IMG/VR virus record: IMGVR_UViG_3300046516_000328
Coordinates: 1-41,366 of that record
Length of the DNA: 41,366 nt
Origin: a virus
Direction: 5' to 3' (one strand)
In this document: piece after piece, positions 1-5,860 of the stretch
Layout: each line of letters begins with the position of its first letter
How positions within the stretch are numbered: position 1 is the stretch's first letter
Notes under the pieces: model-generated
What the model was told of the DNA's origin: nothing
Database searches by the model: none
The model's input: only the letters and a program-made list of their open reading frames with translations
Position numbers and translations under genes: made by a program

Positions 1-61
1 ACGCCCGGATCAACTTGATTTCTTCTGCTTCCCGCCGCAACAGCATCGAACCATTTCCCAT
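1..61 (-). CDS. Partial copy of the 60-aa hypothetical gene (5' end only)
   Basis: Because of the terminal repeat, the first 20 codons of the gene at 41118-41300 appear again here, starting with the ATG complement at 59-61 and running off the left end. It is not a second gene. The ribosome binding site AAGGA lies about 10 bases upstream in the AT-rich stretch of the origin. Confidence 0.85.
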   Translation of the reverse strand, partial: MGNGSMLLRREAEEIKLIRA

Positions 62-100
62 TTTTATTATTCCTTGCTTGACATAATAAGGTTTATCACT

Positions 101-120
101 TGTGGATAAGGTTATCCACA
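101..120. promoter_or_regulatory. Inverted pair of perfect DnaA boxes
   Basis: The sequence TGTGGATAAGGTTATCCACA holds two consensus DnaA boxes facing each other and separated by two bases. TTATCCACA is the high-affinity consensus for DnaA. The same boxes lie about 60 bases upstream of the 60-aa gene, so DnaA could also affect its expression. Confidence 0.85.
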
Positions 121-122
121 TA

Positions 123-200
123 CCGCAGTGCTGCGGCATATCGGCCAGAACATACCGCACGGGTGCGGCACATTTCGCCGGATATACCGCACGGGTGCGG
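123..200. repeat. Three 14-bp palindromes at 32-bp pitch (iterons or centromere sites)
   Basis: The sites are CCGCAG-TG-CTGCGG at 123-136 and CCGCAC-GG-GTGCGG at 155-168 and 187-200. Start-to-start spacing is exactly 32 bp both times, about three helical turns, so bound proteins would sit on one face of the DNA. They lie between the DnaA boxes and the end of the wHTH gene. They could be Rep iterons or a partition site; the sequence alone does not decide. Confidence 0.8.
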
Positions 201-223
201 CACTAATAAGAAGTAAGATTTCT

Positions 224-787
224 CTAAGATTTAGGGGCCAGCTTTCGCTTGATTTCTGCAATCGCATCTTGCGATACAGACGAGCCTTCGACTACAACGT
301 TCTGAACATTCTGAACATTGTTGTCGCCAATTTGCAACGACAGGTTGATAACGATCTGCGGACCAGTCGGCGTGCCGTTCTTAGCGAATTCCTTCAGTTC
401 GTTAAGGAAGTCTTGTAAGCCAGTCGGGACATACGGAACCGATGCGGTTCCGGCAGGCGTCCGATCGCTCTTAGTCACAAGCGGAAGCTGCTCGGTGAAC
501 CGGTAACGGTTCCGCTTGCGGTTCTCCGGGTCTTTGTCCCAATCGAGCAATTTAAGCTCCCTCAAGCGGCGCAGCGCGCGTTCGACGGTATCGCGAGAAG
601 TCTTCAGGCGTTCGGCCAGCGTGTCGACGCCAGGGAACGCCGTTCCGTTATTCAAGTCCGTATAGGTCTTCAGCATGACATATACCGCGATAGCGTTTAT
701 CCCCATCGCATCAAGCGGCGTGCTTCTCAGAACGTGGACCCATATCGTATCGGCGTCCAATTCATCCCAAAGCTGGATCTGGTTCAT
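224..787 (-). CDS. Winged-helix DNA-binding protein, candidate plasmid Rep or copy-control protein
   Basis: This 187-aa protein has a winged helix-turn-helix in its N-terminal half (about residues 28-82), with the HTH_36-type pattern FPGVDTLAERL followed by SRDTVERALRRL. The C-terminal part is unlike anything I know and contains an Asn/Val-rich run (about residues 150-168). It is the last gene of the ParA operon, its start overlaps the RHH gene by ATGA, and it ends 24 bases from the nearest origin palindrome. The position suggests a replication initiator or origin-binding regulator. I see no RepA, RepB or TrfA signature, so Rep function is inference and a plain transcription regulator is the alternative. 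Confidence 0.8.
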   Translation of the reverse strand: MNQIQLWDELDADTIWVHVLRSTPLDAMGINAIAVYVMLKTYTDLNNGTAFPGVDTLAERLKTSRDTVERALRRLRELKLLDWDKDPENRKRNRYRFTEQLPLVTKSDRTPAGTASVPYVPTGLQDFLNELKEFAKNGTPTGPQIVINLSLQIGDNNVQNVQNVVVEGSSVSQDAIAEIKRKLAPKS

Positions 788-1065
788 GCCTCCACGCCCC
801 GCGCGCGCAGCATCAATCGGATCTCCTTTTCGATAGCGCGGCCGGCAATGCTGTTCATGCTCTCGTCTTCCGAGTACAGCGCCAAGTCTCGCAGCAGTTC
901 GTAAAGGTCAGCGCGGATTCGCAAATTGATCTGACGATACGGTATCTTCGGCGGCCTTTTGCGCCAGTCTGCGCCCTGCTCTGCCTGCGGCGTGTCGATG
1001 GCATCCTGCGCCTTCCTGAGCCGTTCCAGTGCGTCTGCTCCGGTCGCTTGCATGGGCTTATTCAT
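784..1065 (-). CDS. Ribbon-helix-helix partition partner of ParA (ParG-like)
   Basis: This 93-aa protein begins with ATG inside the end of parA (ATGAATAA, 8-bp overlap). It has a flexible, charged N-terminus and a C-terminal ribbon-helix-helix of about residues 45-90, with strand INLRIRADL followed by two helices. In type Ib partition (ParF/ParG) a small RHH protein next to a short ParA binds the centromere and represses its own operon. The order (parA then RHH gene) and the size fit that class. The likely DNA targets are the TGTAGCA cluster at 2087-2112 or the palindromes at 123-200. The upstream in-frame extension to 1179 overlaps parA and was rejected. Confidence 0.85.
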   Translation of the reverse strand: MNKPMQATGADALERLRKAQDAIDTPQAEQGADWRKRPPKIPYRQINLRIRADLYELLRDLALYSEDESMNSIAGRAIEKEIRLMLRARGVEA

Positions 1066-1708
1066 TGCCGAAAATCTCCGTGTACAGGTTGTCGATCTCG
1101 ACCGATGCCTTCGCGTCGTAGTCCTTGCTCGGCAGCTCGTGAACGCCCTTCCCTTCCTCGTAAGCCTTCTGGAACGCAACCCGATCGCAGATGCGGCCGT
1201 CTAGCACGCGCAGAACGTCTTTGAACGGCTCGAAGCCTGCAAGGAACCGTTTGTACTGGTTCGAACTAGGGTCGACCATGTTCAGAACAACGGCAACGTC
1301 CTTCGTATCCTCGATCGCTGTATTGACGCGCCGGATCATCGTTGCAAAGTCTGGAACGGTGCTTAGATCGGCCGGTGACGGCTTCAGCGGGACGATCACC
1401 CTATCCGCCAGTACCATCGCCTCCCGAAAGTCGCTCGTGTCTTTTCCGCCAATGTCGACGAGAACGGTATCGAACTTCTCGCGCAGAGATACCAAGTCGC
1501 GCGCCAGATCCTTGCCGCGTGGGATGCAGAGCATTTCGGGCTCGATCCCTGCCACCGTGCGAACGGCGCACCACTTGGCTGTTGTCTGCTGGCTATCTAG
1601 GTCGACCAAGAGCACGCGATGACCGTGCGACGCGCGCAACGCGCCAAGGTTCTCGACTATCGTGCTTTTCCCGACGCCACCCTTCTCCGCCCCCACGGTT
1701 ATCAGCAT
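1058..1708 (-). CDS. parA: ParA-type partition ATPase
   Basis: This 216-aa P-loop ATPase of the ParA/MinD family carries the deviant Walker A box KGGVGKST at residues 9-16, the VLLVDLDSQ motif near residue 35 and the VLVDIGGKD motif near residue 85. Its short length, with no N-terminal HTH, is that of type Ib ParA (ParF-like) proteins, which spread on the nucleoid and move plasmid copies apart using an RHH adaptor. The start ATG overlaps the stop of the 105-aa gene upstream, and its own stop overlaps the RHH gene. Such a gene in a phage points to plasmid-state lysogeny. Confidence 0.95.
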   Translation of the reverse strand: MLITVGAEKGGVGKSTIVENLGALRASHGHRVLLVDLDSQQTTAKWCAVRTVAGIEPEMLCIPRGKDLARDLVSLREKFDTVLVDIGGKDTSDFREAMVLADRVIVPLKPSPADLSTVPDFATMIRRVNTAIEDTKDVAVVLNMVDPSSNQYKRFLAGFEPFKDVLRVLDGRICDRVAFQKAYEEGKGVHELPSKDYDAKASVEIDNLYTEIFGNE

Positions 1709-2019
1709 GATTTGCTGCTCGCGGACTTTTCAACGCCGCGCCACGGGCTATCTTGTTCAAGAGATTCCAATGCAAACGGGGCATATTCCCAAACAGAACC
1801 ATTCCAGTAAGCCAAGTCGGCGCTCGAATTGAACTTCCGTTCGTAAAAGCCGGCGCGAGTAGGCTTCACGCTTCCGGGGAACCAGGGCGTGCGATTCATC
1901 TCGTCCCCGCGGATTGCAACGAAATTGCGGCGAGTGGCGAGAATGGCGCGCTCGTAATCGTCGAGCGTTGGATTTAGGCTTAGCATCGAGACTTTCCGGT
2001 CAAGGTTCTTTATCAGCAT
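1702..2019 (-). CDS. Small YWNG-motif phage protein, first gene of the par operon
   Basis: The 105-aa product is chosen to start at 2019, where GGAAGGA lies just upstream; the longer frame to 2118 would run through the promoter. Its centre reads TPWFPGSVKP, then GFYER, then YWNG, and it ends with PWRG. The same layout (W-F, P, G-Y-E, Y-W-N-G, W-R-G) occurs in the 76-aa protein at 7972-8202, so the two are distant paralogues of a phage family of unknown function. It overlaps parA by 7 bases and shares its promoter, which makes it a part of the maintenance operon. Confidence 0.8.
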   Translation of the reverse strand: MLIKNLDRKVSMLSLNPTLDDYERAILATRRNFVAIRGDEMNRTPWFPGSVKPTRAGFYERKFNSSADLAYWNGSVWEYAPFALESLEQDSPWRGVEKSASSKSC

Positions 2020-2051
2020 GATTCCTTCCCTCTTTCTTAGTGTGTGACTAG

Positions 2052-2080
2052 ATACTAGCCACGCATACAAGAAAGCGCAA
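2052..2080 (-). promoter_or_regulatory. Promoter of the par operon
   Basis: On the minus strand, TTGCGC (2075-2080) and TAGTAT (2052-2057) are separated by exactly 17 bases, and the first start codon is about 33 bases beyond the -10 box. This would allow the 105-aa gene, parA, the RHH gene and the wHTH gene to be expressed in the lysogen independently of the repressed early promoter. Confidence 0.55.
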
Positions 2081-2086
2081 GGGGAA

Positions 2087-2112
2087 TGTAGCACCGTTGC
2101 TACAGTGCTACA
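2087..2112. promoter_or_regulatory. TGTAGCA operator cluster upstream of the par promoter
   Basis: TGTAGCA (2087-2093) and TGCTACA (2098-2104) form a perfect inverted repeat with a 4-bp spacer, and a further TGCTACA follows at 2106-2112 after one base. The cluster sits 7 bp upstream of the -35 box. Type Ib partition systems place RHH binding sites or the centromere exactly here, so this is the first candidate target of the RHH protein encoded at 784-1065. Confidence 0.6.
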
Positions 2113-2134
2113 TAGCAAGCACGCTATATAGATC

Positions 2135-2644
2135 CTATGCCGCGCGTCTTAGCTCGAAGCGCTCTGTCGTTCTGCCTCTGCGTATCTGCACAGCCTTCCC
2201 CGCATTCAGCCGCCGCAGCACTTCATCCGACGCCCGCACGTACTGGCGCCGCGTTACCGTGTCGACGATCTGTTCGAACACGTGAATCCCGCCATTGAGC
2301 GCCGGCAGCCCGCCAGGACCGAACACTAGCCGCCCGGTCGCGTTGTATCGCTCCGCGGCGTCGATCAGCGCATTTTGCGCGTCATATAGCGCCTGCAATC
2401 CGATCTCCTTGTTGCCTGCCGTCTCGCACAAGATCAGCCCAATGTTCATAGCACTCACAAGCGCATCCCATGACGATTTTTCGCCATCGCCACGCGCAAG
2501 CGATAGGGCGGCTGCGTGTACGGTCGTCAGCACTTTGGTGCGCTCGTCGCCTTGCAGCGGTAAGTCGCCGTTAAAGAGGGTGGTGATTACATCCTTCGTC
2601 GGGACGTACTTACGTGCGGTTCGCTTTCTCATTTCAGGTTCCAT
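2135..2644 (-). CDS. Hypothetical phage protein, 169 aa
   Basis: I do not recognise this product beyond a general likeness to conserved phage early-region proteins. It is basic at the start (RKRTARKYVP) and at the end (RRGRTTERFELRRAA), with a mostly helical middle. The C-terminal third, from about residue 120, has HVFEQIVDTVTRRQYVRASD, which may form a helical domain. Starts at 2644 and 2632 are both possible; neither has a clear Shine-Dalgarno sequence. It is the last gene of the early region before the par promoter. Confidence 0.75.
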   Translation of the reverse strand: MEPEMRKRTARKYVPTKDVITTLFNGDLPLQGDERTKVLTTVHAAALSLARGDGEKSSWDALVSAMNIGLILCETAGNKEIGLQALYDAQNALIDAAERYNATGRLVFGPGGLPALNGGIHVFEQIVDTVTRRQYVRASDEVLRRLNAGKAVQIRRGRTTERFELRRAA

Positions 2645-2684
2645 GCTGCGCGGGTAGTGCGCAAAATCGTTTCTACTGTCCTGC

Positions 2685-3593
2685 TCACTGCGGCTCCTTG
2701 GATTGCGACGCGAAGTGCGCTAACAGTTCCGCATCGCTCAGATTTTCCGGGCTGGCGGGGGCAGACAAAGCAGCACGGGCGCATAGCGCTTCGATGAAGT
2801 CGGCCAATTCCGCGCAGTCTTTGCCGCTGAAAAACGGCTTTCCTTCATCTAGGAAGGTGTGTGCGCGGCGCAGTTCATGAAGCCAGTTCCGCGCTTCTTC
2901 TGCCACCCCCTGCGAGTTGATAGCCGACAAGTCAACCGGTGCATCGTTCTGGCCGTAGTCGTCATAGACCTTGGGCTTGAACGCCTGCGAGTTATCAGCG
3001 CGGGCAGCGTTCCAGATAAACCGAGCTACGGCTTTAGGCGTCTCGTCCATGCAGCGCGCTCGATTCCATACCGACTCGAAACCGTGATCGCGCGAGTTGT
3101 CAGGCGCTTCGATAGGGCGCGGGGCGACTCGATAAAGCGGCTCCCAATTGATAATGTCGCTCTTTCCCGGATCAGCAGTTGAGTATGCTGTGACTCGTCC
3201 ATCCGGAAGAAAGCCGACCCATAACGCCACCGGCTCCGCGCTCGCGGATGCGGCGATCTCCTTACTGATCGGCGCTTCGTTGTTCCAAAGCATCATGCAG
3301 AAGTTAGCTACGTCGCGCGGATCGCCCTTCTCGACATGCTCGCGAAGCATGCGCGACAGAACATAGTCGCTGGCTACTTGCCAGCCGCCGCGCCCCTTTG
3401 CGCGAGAAGCGGCCATCTTCTCTTTCATCGCTCTGGCGAAACGATCGACTGCTGCATCGTCCGGATGCTCCGGCTCCGCGCTCGCGGATGCGGCGAGAAG
3501 TTCCACGGCTTTGCAGAGGATCGCTTTGTTCCCGATGGAAACGCCGCTCCAATCGGAGTCTGCGATTGCTTTTGCTACCTGTTGTGCGTTCAT
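2685..3593 (-). CDS. Mosaic early-region protein with repeated linker modules
   Basis: The 302-aa product starts after AGGAGAG at good spacing. It is a patchwork of short modules joined by the linker AASASAEP, which occurs near residues 35 and 115. The underlying 27 bp is identical at 3230-3256 and 3470-3496, exactly 240 bp (80 codons) apart. The module after the second linker (PVALWVGFLPDGR, ending WEPLYRVAP) is the common phage module that reads PVA...PLY..P. A later part, about residues 232-278, is helical. Such proteins occur widely in early regions of Burkholderia and enteric phages with no known function. The repeats look like sites where modules are exchanged by recombination. Confidence 0.8.
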   Translation of the reverse strand: MNAQQVAKAIADSDWSGVSIGNKAILCKAVELLAASASAEPEHPDDAAVDRFARAMKEKMAASRAKGRGGWQVASDYVLSRMLREHVEKGDPRDVANFCMMLWNNEAPISKEIAASASAEPVALWVGFLPDGRVTAYSTADPGKSDIINWEPLYRVAPRPIEAPDNSRDHGFESVWNRARCMDETPKAVARFIWNAARADNSQAFKPKVYDDYGQNDAPVDLSAINSQGVAEEARNWLHELRRAHTFLDEGKPFFSGKDCAELADFIEALCARAALSAPASPENLSDAELLAHFASQSKEPQ

Positions 3594-3604
3594 TTCATTC
3601 TCTC

Positions 3605-3703
3605 CTATGCTGCGTCTCTTGCGATCACGACGCGTCCTATCATCACTTCGCAGCGCTCGCCAGTCATCTGCGCGATCATCCTAGCGAATGTCACAGGCGT
3701 CAT
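3605..3703 (-). CDS. Possible 32-aa protein upstream of the mosaic gene
   Basis: This short frame starts at 3703 and ends at 3605, with its stop codon inside the ribosome binding site (TAGGAGAG) of the next gene. The product is compact and basic (starts MTPVTFARMIAQMTGERC, ends GRVVIARDAA) and reads like real protein. It has no strong Shine-Dalgarno sequence and may be translated by coupling with the overlapping 35-aa frame upstream. Confidence 0.4.
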   Translation of the reverse strand: MTPVTFARMIAQMTGERCEVMIGRVVIARDAA

Positions 3704-3788
3704 GCAGTAGGGCGGTCGTCGGCGTCTTGGCTTGCGCCAGCGCGTCGATCGACTCGCGCGCGGCGCTGCTCGTGGCTCTGTGTTTCAT
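3681..3788 (-). CDS. Possible 35-aa protein
   Basis: This frame begins MKHRATSSAARESIDALAQA and overlaps the 32-aa frame by 23 bases. It lacks a good ribosome binding site. A 6-bp stem with a 5-base loop (3795-3811) lies just upstream. Its first five residues MKHRA match the start of the Ref-type gene at 4526, which may be chance. This is a weak call based on position and coupling only. Confidence 0.3.
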   Translation of the reverse strand: MKHRATSSAARESIDALAQAKTPTTALLHDACDIR

Positions 3789-3840
3789 CGTCGAACCCGG
3801 TCTAGCCGGGTGTGGTTGTCTGCTTTAGAGACGACCGACG

Positions 3841-3927
3841 CTATAACGATGATCGATCGTGTTTGAAGAAGGCGGCCACGCACATCAGCGGGCTACATAA
3901 TAAGAAGTGGTTCGATAGAGTGTTCAT
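3841..3927 (-). CDS. Possible 28-aa protein with strong ribosome binding site
   Basis: The frame (MNTLSNHFLLCSPLMCVAAF and eight more residues) starts eight bases after GGAAGGA. The 20 bases containing this site, GTTTCCTTCCGTTGTTGTTG on the plus strand at 3931-3950, occur again at 9649-9668 before the 128-aa gene. A repeated leader with a good ribosome binding site argues for translation. The middle is hydrophobic and could insert in a membrane. It lies between the 52-aa gene and the 35-aa frame. Confidence 0.4.
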   Translation of the reverse strand: MNTLSNHFLLCSPLMCVAAFFKHDRSSL

Positions 3928-3961
3928 GCTGTTTCCTTCCGTTGTTGTTGTTTTTGCTTCC

Positions 3962-3980
3962 CGTCTATGCGGGATAGACG
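3962..3980. other. Intergenic hairpin
   Basis: CGTCTAT and ATAGACG form a perfect 7-bp stem around GCGGG, starting one base past the stop codon of the 52-aa gene and ahead of the leader of the 28-aa frame. There is no U-tract on the minus strand, so it is more likely a processing or stability element than an intrinsic terminator. Confidence 0.5.
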
Positions 3981-3981
3981 T

Positions 3982-4140
3982 TTAGATCGCTTGTGCAGCG
4001 ATGCTCAGTGCCGCCGCTTCGTCACGCGCGGCGATCTTAATGTAGTCGACATGGCATTCGCCCATCGAGCTGCGGTAGAACTTGCACACCAGGTAGACGC
4101 CGCTGTCGTTGCTGATCGTCTTGTATTCGTACTTGCGCAT
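3982..4140 (-). CDS. 52-aa hypothetical protein
   Basis: The gene is too short for many gene finders but well supported. GGAGAG lies 4 bases before the ATG, and a promoter (TTGCGT, 17 bases, TATTAT) lies 38 bases further upstream. The product starts MRKYEYKTISNDSGVYLVCK and ends with an Ala-rich helix. The alternation of Tyr, Val and charged residues suggests a small beta-beta-alpha fold. I cannot assign a function. Confidence 0.65.
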   Translation of the reverse strand: MRKYEYKTISNDSGVYLVCKFYRSSMGECHVDYIKIAARDEAAALSIAAQAI

Positions 4141-4177
4141 TTCGCTCTCCAGTCGGTAGTTGTTCCTGCATGCGTGA

Positions 4178-4206
4178 ATAATACACAGCCGGTATCACTA
4201 ACGCAA
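4178..4206 (-). promoter_or_regulatory. Promoter for the 52-aa gene
   Basis: On the minus strand TTGCGT (4201-4206) is followed after 17 bases by TATTAT (4178-4183). Just upstream, TTCGT-GCGATT-ACGAA (about 4219-4239) forms an inverted repeat that could be an operator. It overlaps the 3' end of the Ref-type gene. Confidence 0.5.
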
Positions 4207-4232
4207 GCGGTGTCTTAATTATTTTCGTGCGA

Positions 4233-4526
4233 TTACGAACTGAGGCGGTCTAGCGTTGCGTTCAGCAGATCAAGCTCGGTGCATTTCAGGATGCGCAGAT
4301 AGGTCTGGTCGCCGTGGATGCCGTTCGGCCCTTGGTGGCAGTCGTCGTGACACAGCGGCAGCACGAGGAAGTTACCAGCTCGCTGTGCGCCGCCTTGCCC
4401 TGTGCGAATATGATGCACGTCTGTCTTGCTCTCCTGCTGGCGGTCGAGCAGGGTGCAGCAGATGCAAGCCATCGCAGCGACGCGGCCCATGTAGGCGCTC
4501 TCGCGCTTGGTGGCTCGATGCTTCAT
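4233..4526 (-). CDS. Ref-type RecA-dependent nuclease (HNH-like)
   Basis: The 97-aa product starts at the ATG that overlaps the upstream stop (ATGA). A CxC-C region (ACICCTLL, residues 19-26) is followed by DVHHIRTG (about 36-43), LPLCHDDCH (about 55-63) and GIHG (about 68-71). This Cys/His spacing is the signature of the phage P1 Ref / RecA-dependent nuclease family, which cuts DNA in RecA filaments and stimulates recombination. It belongs to the same operon as NinB, RusA and Erf, which supports a role in recombination. Frames starting upstream at 4616 are shadows of the preceding gene. Confidence 0.85.
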   Translation of the reverse strand: MKHRATKRESAYMGRVAAMACICCTLLDRQQESKTDVHHIRTGQGGAQRAGNFLVLPLCHDDCHQGPNGIHGDQTYLRILKCTELDLLNATLDRLSS

Positions 4527-4729
4527 GCTTTCTCTCGCCGCTCGATCTCGCGCTCGATGTACCAGATCGCTTTGCGCATATCTTCGACCGCATCGTTCTT
4601 CAGGTCCGCGCGCCACAGGTACTTGATCGCATTGCCGATGCAGAACGACATATGCTCTGTGACTTGGATAGCCTCGATGCCGCTCGGGTGCGACGTGTAG
4701 TGCTTCGGGTGGTTGACTGCATCGTTCAT
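4523..4729 (-). CDS. DUF3310 family small protein
   Basis: The 68-aa product shows the whole DUF3310 pattern: VNHPKHYTSHPSGIEAIQV, then CIGNAIKYLWR, then DLRKA-like DMRKAIWYIEREI. The family is common in phages and is related to the small part of T7 gp1.7-type nucleotide kinases, though the activity of such short members is not established to my knowledge. It overlaps both neighbours by ATGA. Confidence 0.9.
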   Translation of the reverse strand: MNDAVNHPKHYTSHPSGIEAIQVTEHMSFCIGNAIKYLWRADLKNDAVEDMRKAIWYIEREIERREKA

Positions 4730-5088
4730 CGTGTACCCCAGGTCAGTTGTTCGTATGGGTTCGGCATGATTCCTTGCTTTCTCGCGCGGTCCATCATCGC
4801 CATTCGGTTCTTGCTGCGCTCCCGCCAGCGTGCTCCGCGCTTGGTCTGTGGCAAAGGCTTAGGCGGCTTTGCGTCGACGCCTTCGCCTAGTCGCCAAACG
4901 GCTTCGAAGTTGCCGGGTCCGCCTGGGCGCTTCCAGCGTTTAACGTGGACGCGCTTTTCGTCGTGCAGCCGGTGAATCCAAGTGTGGATCGCTGAATGTG
5001 CATAGCCGGTGATGGCTCGCACTTCGCCGCGCGTATAGTCGCCTTCTGCCAGGGCGGTCAAGATGCCTTCGCGAACGATAGATTTCAT
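4726..5088 (-). CDS. Winged-helix DNA-binding protein
   Basis: The 120-aa product starts at the ATG overlapping the ninB stop (ATGA). Residues 1-55 form a winged helix: REGILTALAEGDYTRGEVRA, then SAIHTWIHRLHDE and a wing VHVKRW. The C-terminal half is basic and proline-rich (KPPKPLPQTKRGARWRER). It resembles the wHTH proteins that often accompany ninB and rusA in phage early operons. The target is unknown; regulation of the operon or a nucleic-acid chaperone role are both possible. Confidence 0.75.
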   Translation of the reverse strand: MKSIVREGILTALAEGDYTRGEVRAITGYAHSAIHTWIHRLHDEKRVHVKRWKRPGGPGNFEAVWRLGEGVDAKPPKPLPQTKRGARWRERSKNRMAMMDRARKQGIMPNPYEQLTWGTR

Positions 5089-5483
5089 GCTGCATACTCC
5101 GCGTAATCGGCCGGCGCACTCCAACGAACGCCATGCTGCGCACCGAAGGCCATCATTAGTTCAATAAGATCCGAAAACAGCTTCTTTCCCATCGTGCTCG
5201 TGCGCTGTCCGCAGACAACGAATCCGCCGTCGATGCCGGGAACAACCTTCTGCTGTTTGAGCGATGCGCTGAATACGTCCTTCCAGTTGTCGGGAGTCAG
5301 CTTCTGGCCGTACCAGTTCACCTGGCGCGATATGTCTGTCAGCATCGGCCACAGCTTTGCGTTCTGCTCGAGCGAGCGCGTCGGCTCCGATAGGGTGAGA
5401 ACGTGACCGTCAGGGCGATGCATGACGGCGCCAACGGCGAAGCGTCGATTGCTCTCGTTTAGGATGATGATGTGCTTGTCCAT
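5085..5483 (-). CDS. ninB: NinB recombination mediator
   Basis: The 132-aa product has the NinB/Orf core motif RSLEQNAKLWPMLTDISRQV, followed by WKDVFSASLK and a conserved STMGKKLFSDLIELM segment. Lambda Orf (NinB) binds single-stranded DNA and SSB and replaces RecF, RecO and RecR in phage recombination. The start is taken at the ATG that shares a base with the rusA stop (TGATG). Lying directly after rusA, it belongs to the recombination module together with Erf and the Ref-type nuclease. Confidence 0.92.
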   Translation of the reverse strand: MDKHIIILNESNRRFAVGAVMHRPDGHVLTLSEPTRSLEQNAKLWPMLTDISRQVNWYGQKLTPDNWKDVFSASLKQQKVVPGIDGGFVVCGQRTSTMGKKLFSDLIELMMAFGAQHGVRWSAPADYAEYAA

Positions 5484-5860
5484 CAAGCCTCCGCCACCAT
5501 AACGATGCACTGGCCGCCTTTGACGATCGGACCGCGTGAGACGTGCAGCTCGTCTATCTGGCTGTCGTCATCGAATACGCCTGCATGCATCAGCGCATCC
5601 AGCCCGGCCTTGCAGAAGTTGTCGAGATCCCTGCGGCGCTTGTCGCCACCGCATACGCGCATCGCGACGAACAGACGGGAATCGCCAAACTTCTTCGCAT
5701 TGTGTTCCGCGACGATCTCTGCGACGCGCTCGCGGAAGGTCTTGCCGGCCGCGGTGATGTACATGCCGTGTGGCGACTTCCGCCAATAATTGTTCACGCT
5801 TGGGGGAAGTGGGAGAACTAGAAGCTGTGAATCCCCGTATAACTTCGATTGATCGGTCAT
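5483..5860 (-). CDS. rusA: RusA-type Holliday junction resolvase
   Basis: The 125-aa product matches RusA in length and in its acidic active site: RRDLDN (residues 76-81) and DDDSQID (97-103), with LPLPPSVNNYWR at the start. RusA homodimers cut Holliday junctions made during phage recombination and replication. Its ATG overlaps the stop of the +1 reading frame lying over dcm (ATGA at 5857-5860), while the dcm stop itself is 10 bases upstream; this matters for the overprinting question. Confidence 0.93.
   Translation of the reverse strand: MTDQSKLYGDSQLLVLPLPPSVNNYWRKSPHGMYITAAGKTFRERVAEIVAEHNAKKFGDSRLFVAMRVCGGDKRRRDLDNFCKAGLDALMHAGVFDDDSQIDELHVSRGPIVKGGQCIVMVAEA

Larger units (their letters stand above)
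1..127. repeat. Terminal direct repeat, left copy
   Basis: Every base of 1-127 matches 41240-41366. This shows that the contig is a closed circle of 41,239 bp with the overlap left in. 127 is a common maximum k-mer size in short-read assemblers, so the repeat is most likely an assembly artefact and not a phage terminal repeat. The copy contains the first 20 codons of the 60-aa minus-strand gene (start codon at 59-61), the AT-rich stretch, both DnaA boxes and the beginning of the first palindrome. Confidence 0.95.
62..232. other. Plasmid-type replication origin (oriV candidate)
   Basis: The region combines what DnaA-dependent theta origins usually hold. Bases 61-100 are AT-rich. Bases 101-109 and 112-120 are two perfect DnaA boxes (TTATCCACA) in inverted orientation with a GG spacer. 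Three palindromes follow at 123-136, 155-168 and 187-200. A short AT-rich segment carries two TAAGATTT repeats 11 bases apart (214-221, 225-232). The wHTH/Rep-like gene ends at 224 and the ParA operon lies just beyond. Consensus DnaA boxes and family knowledge support an origin; that the palindromes bind the wHTH protein or the RHH partner is inference. Confidence 0.75.

Noticed and set aside
1-127. Phage direct terminal repeat
   Set aside because: The length equals a common assembler k-mer, and it cuts through a gene and the first palindrome; circular overlap explains it better.
4256-4975. Plus-strand 239-codon frame opposite the Ref-type, DUF3310 and wHTH genes
   Set aside because: The minus-strand genes show known families and ATGA coupling; the plus frame is a Cys/Arg-rich shadow.
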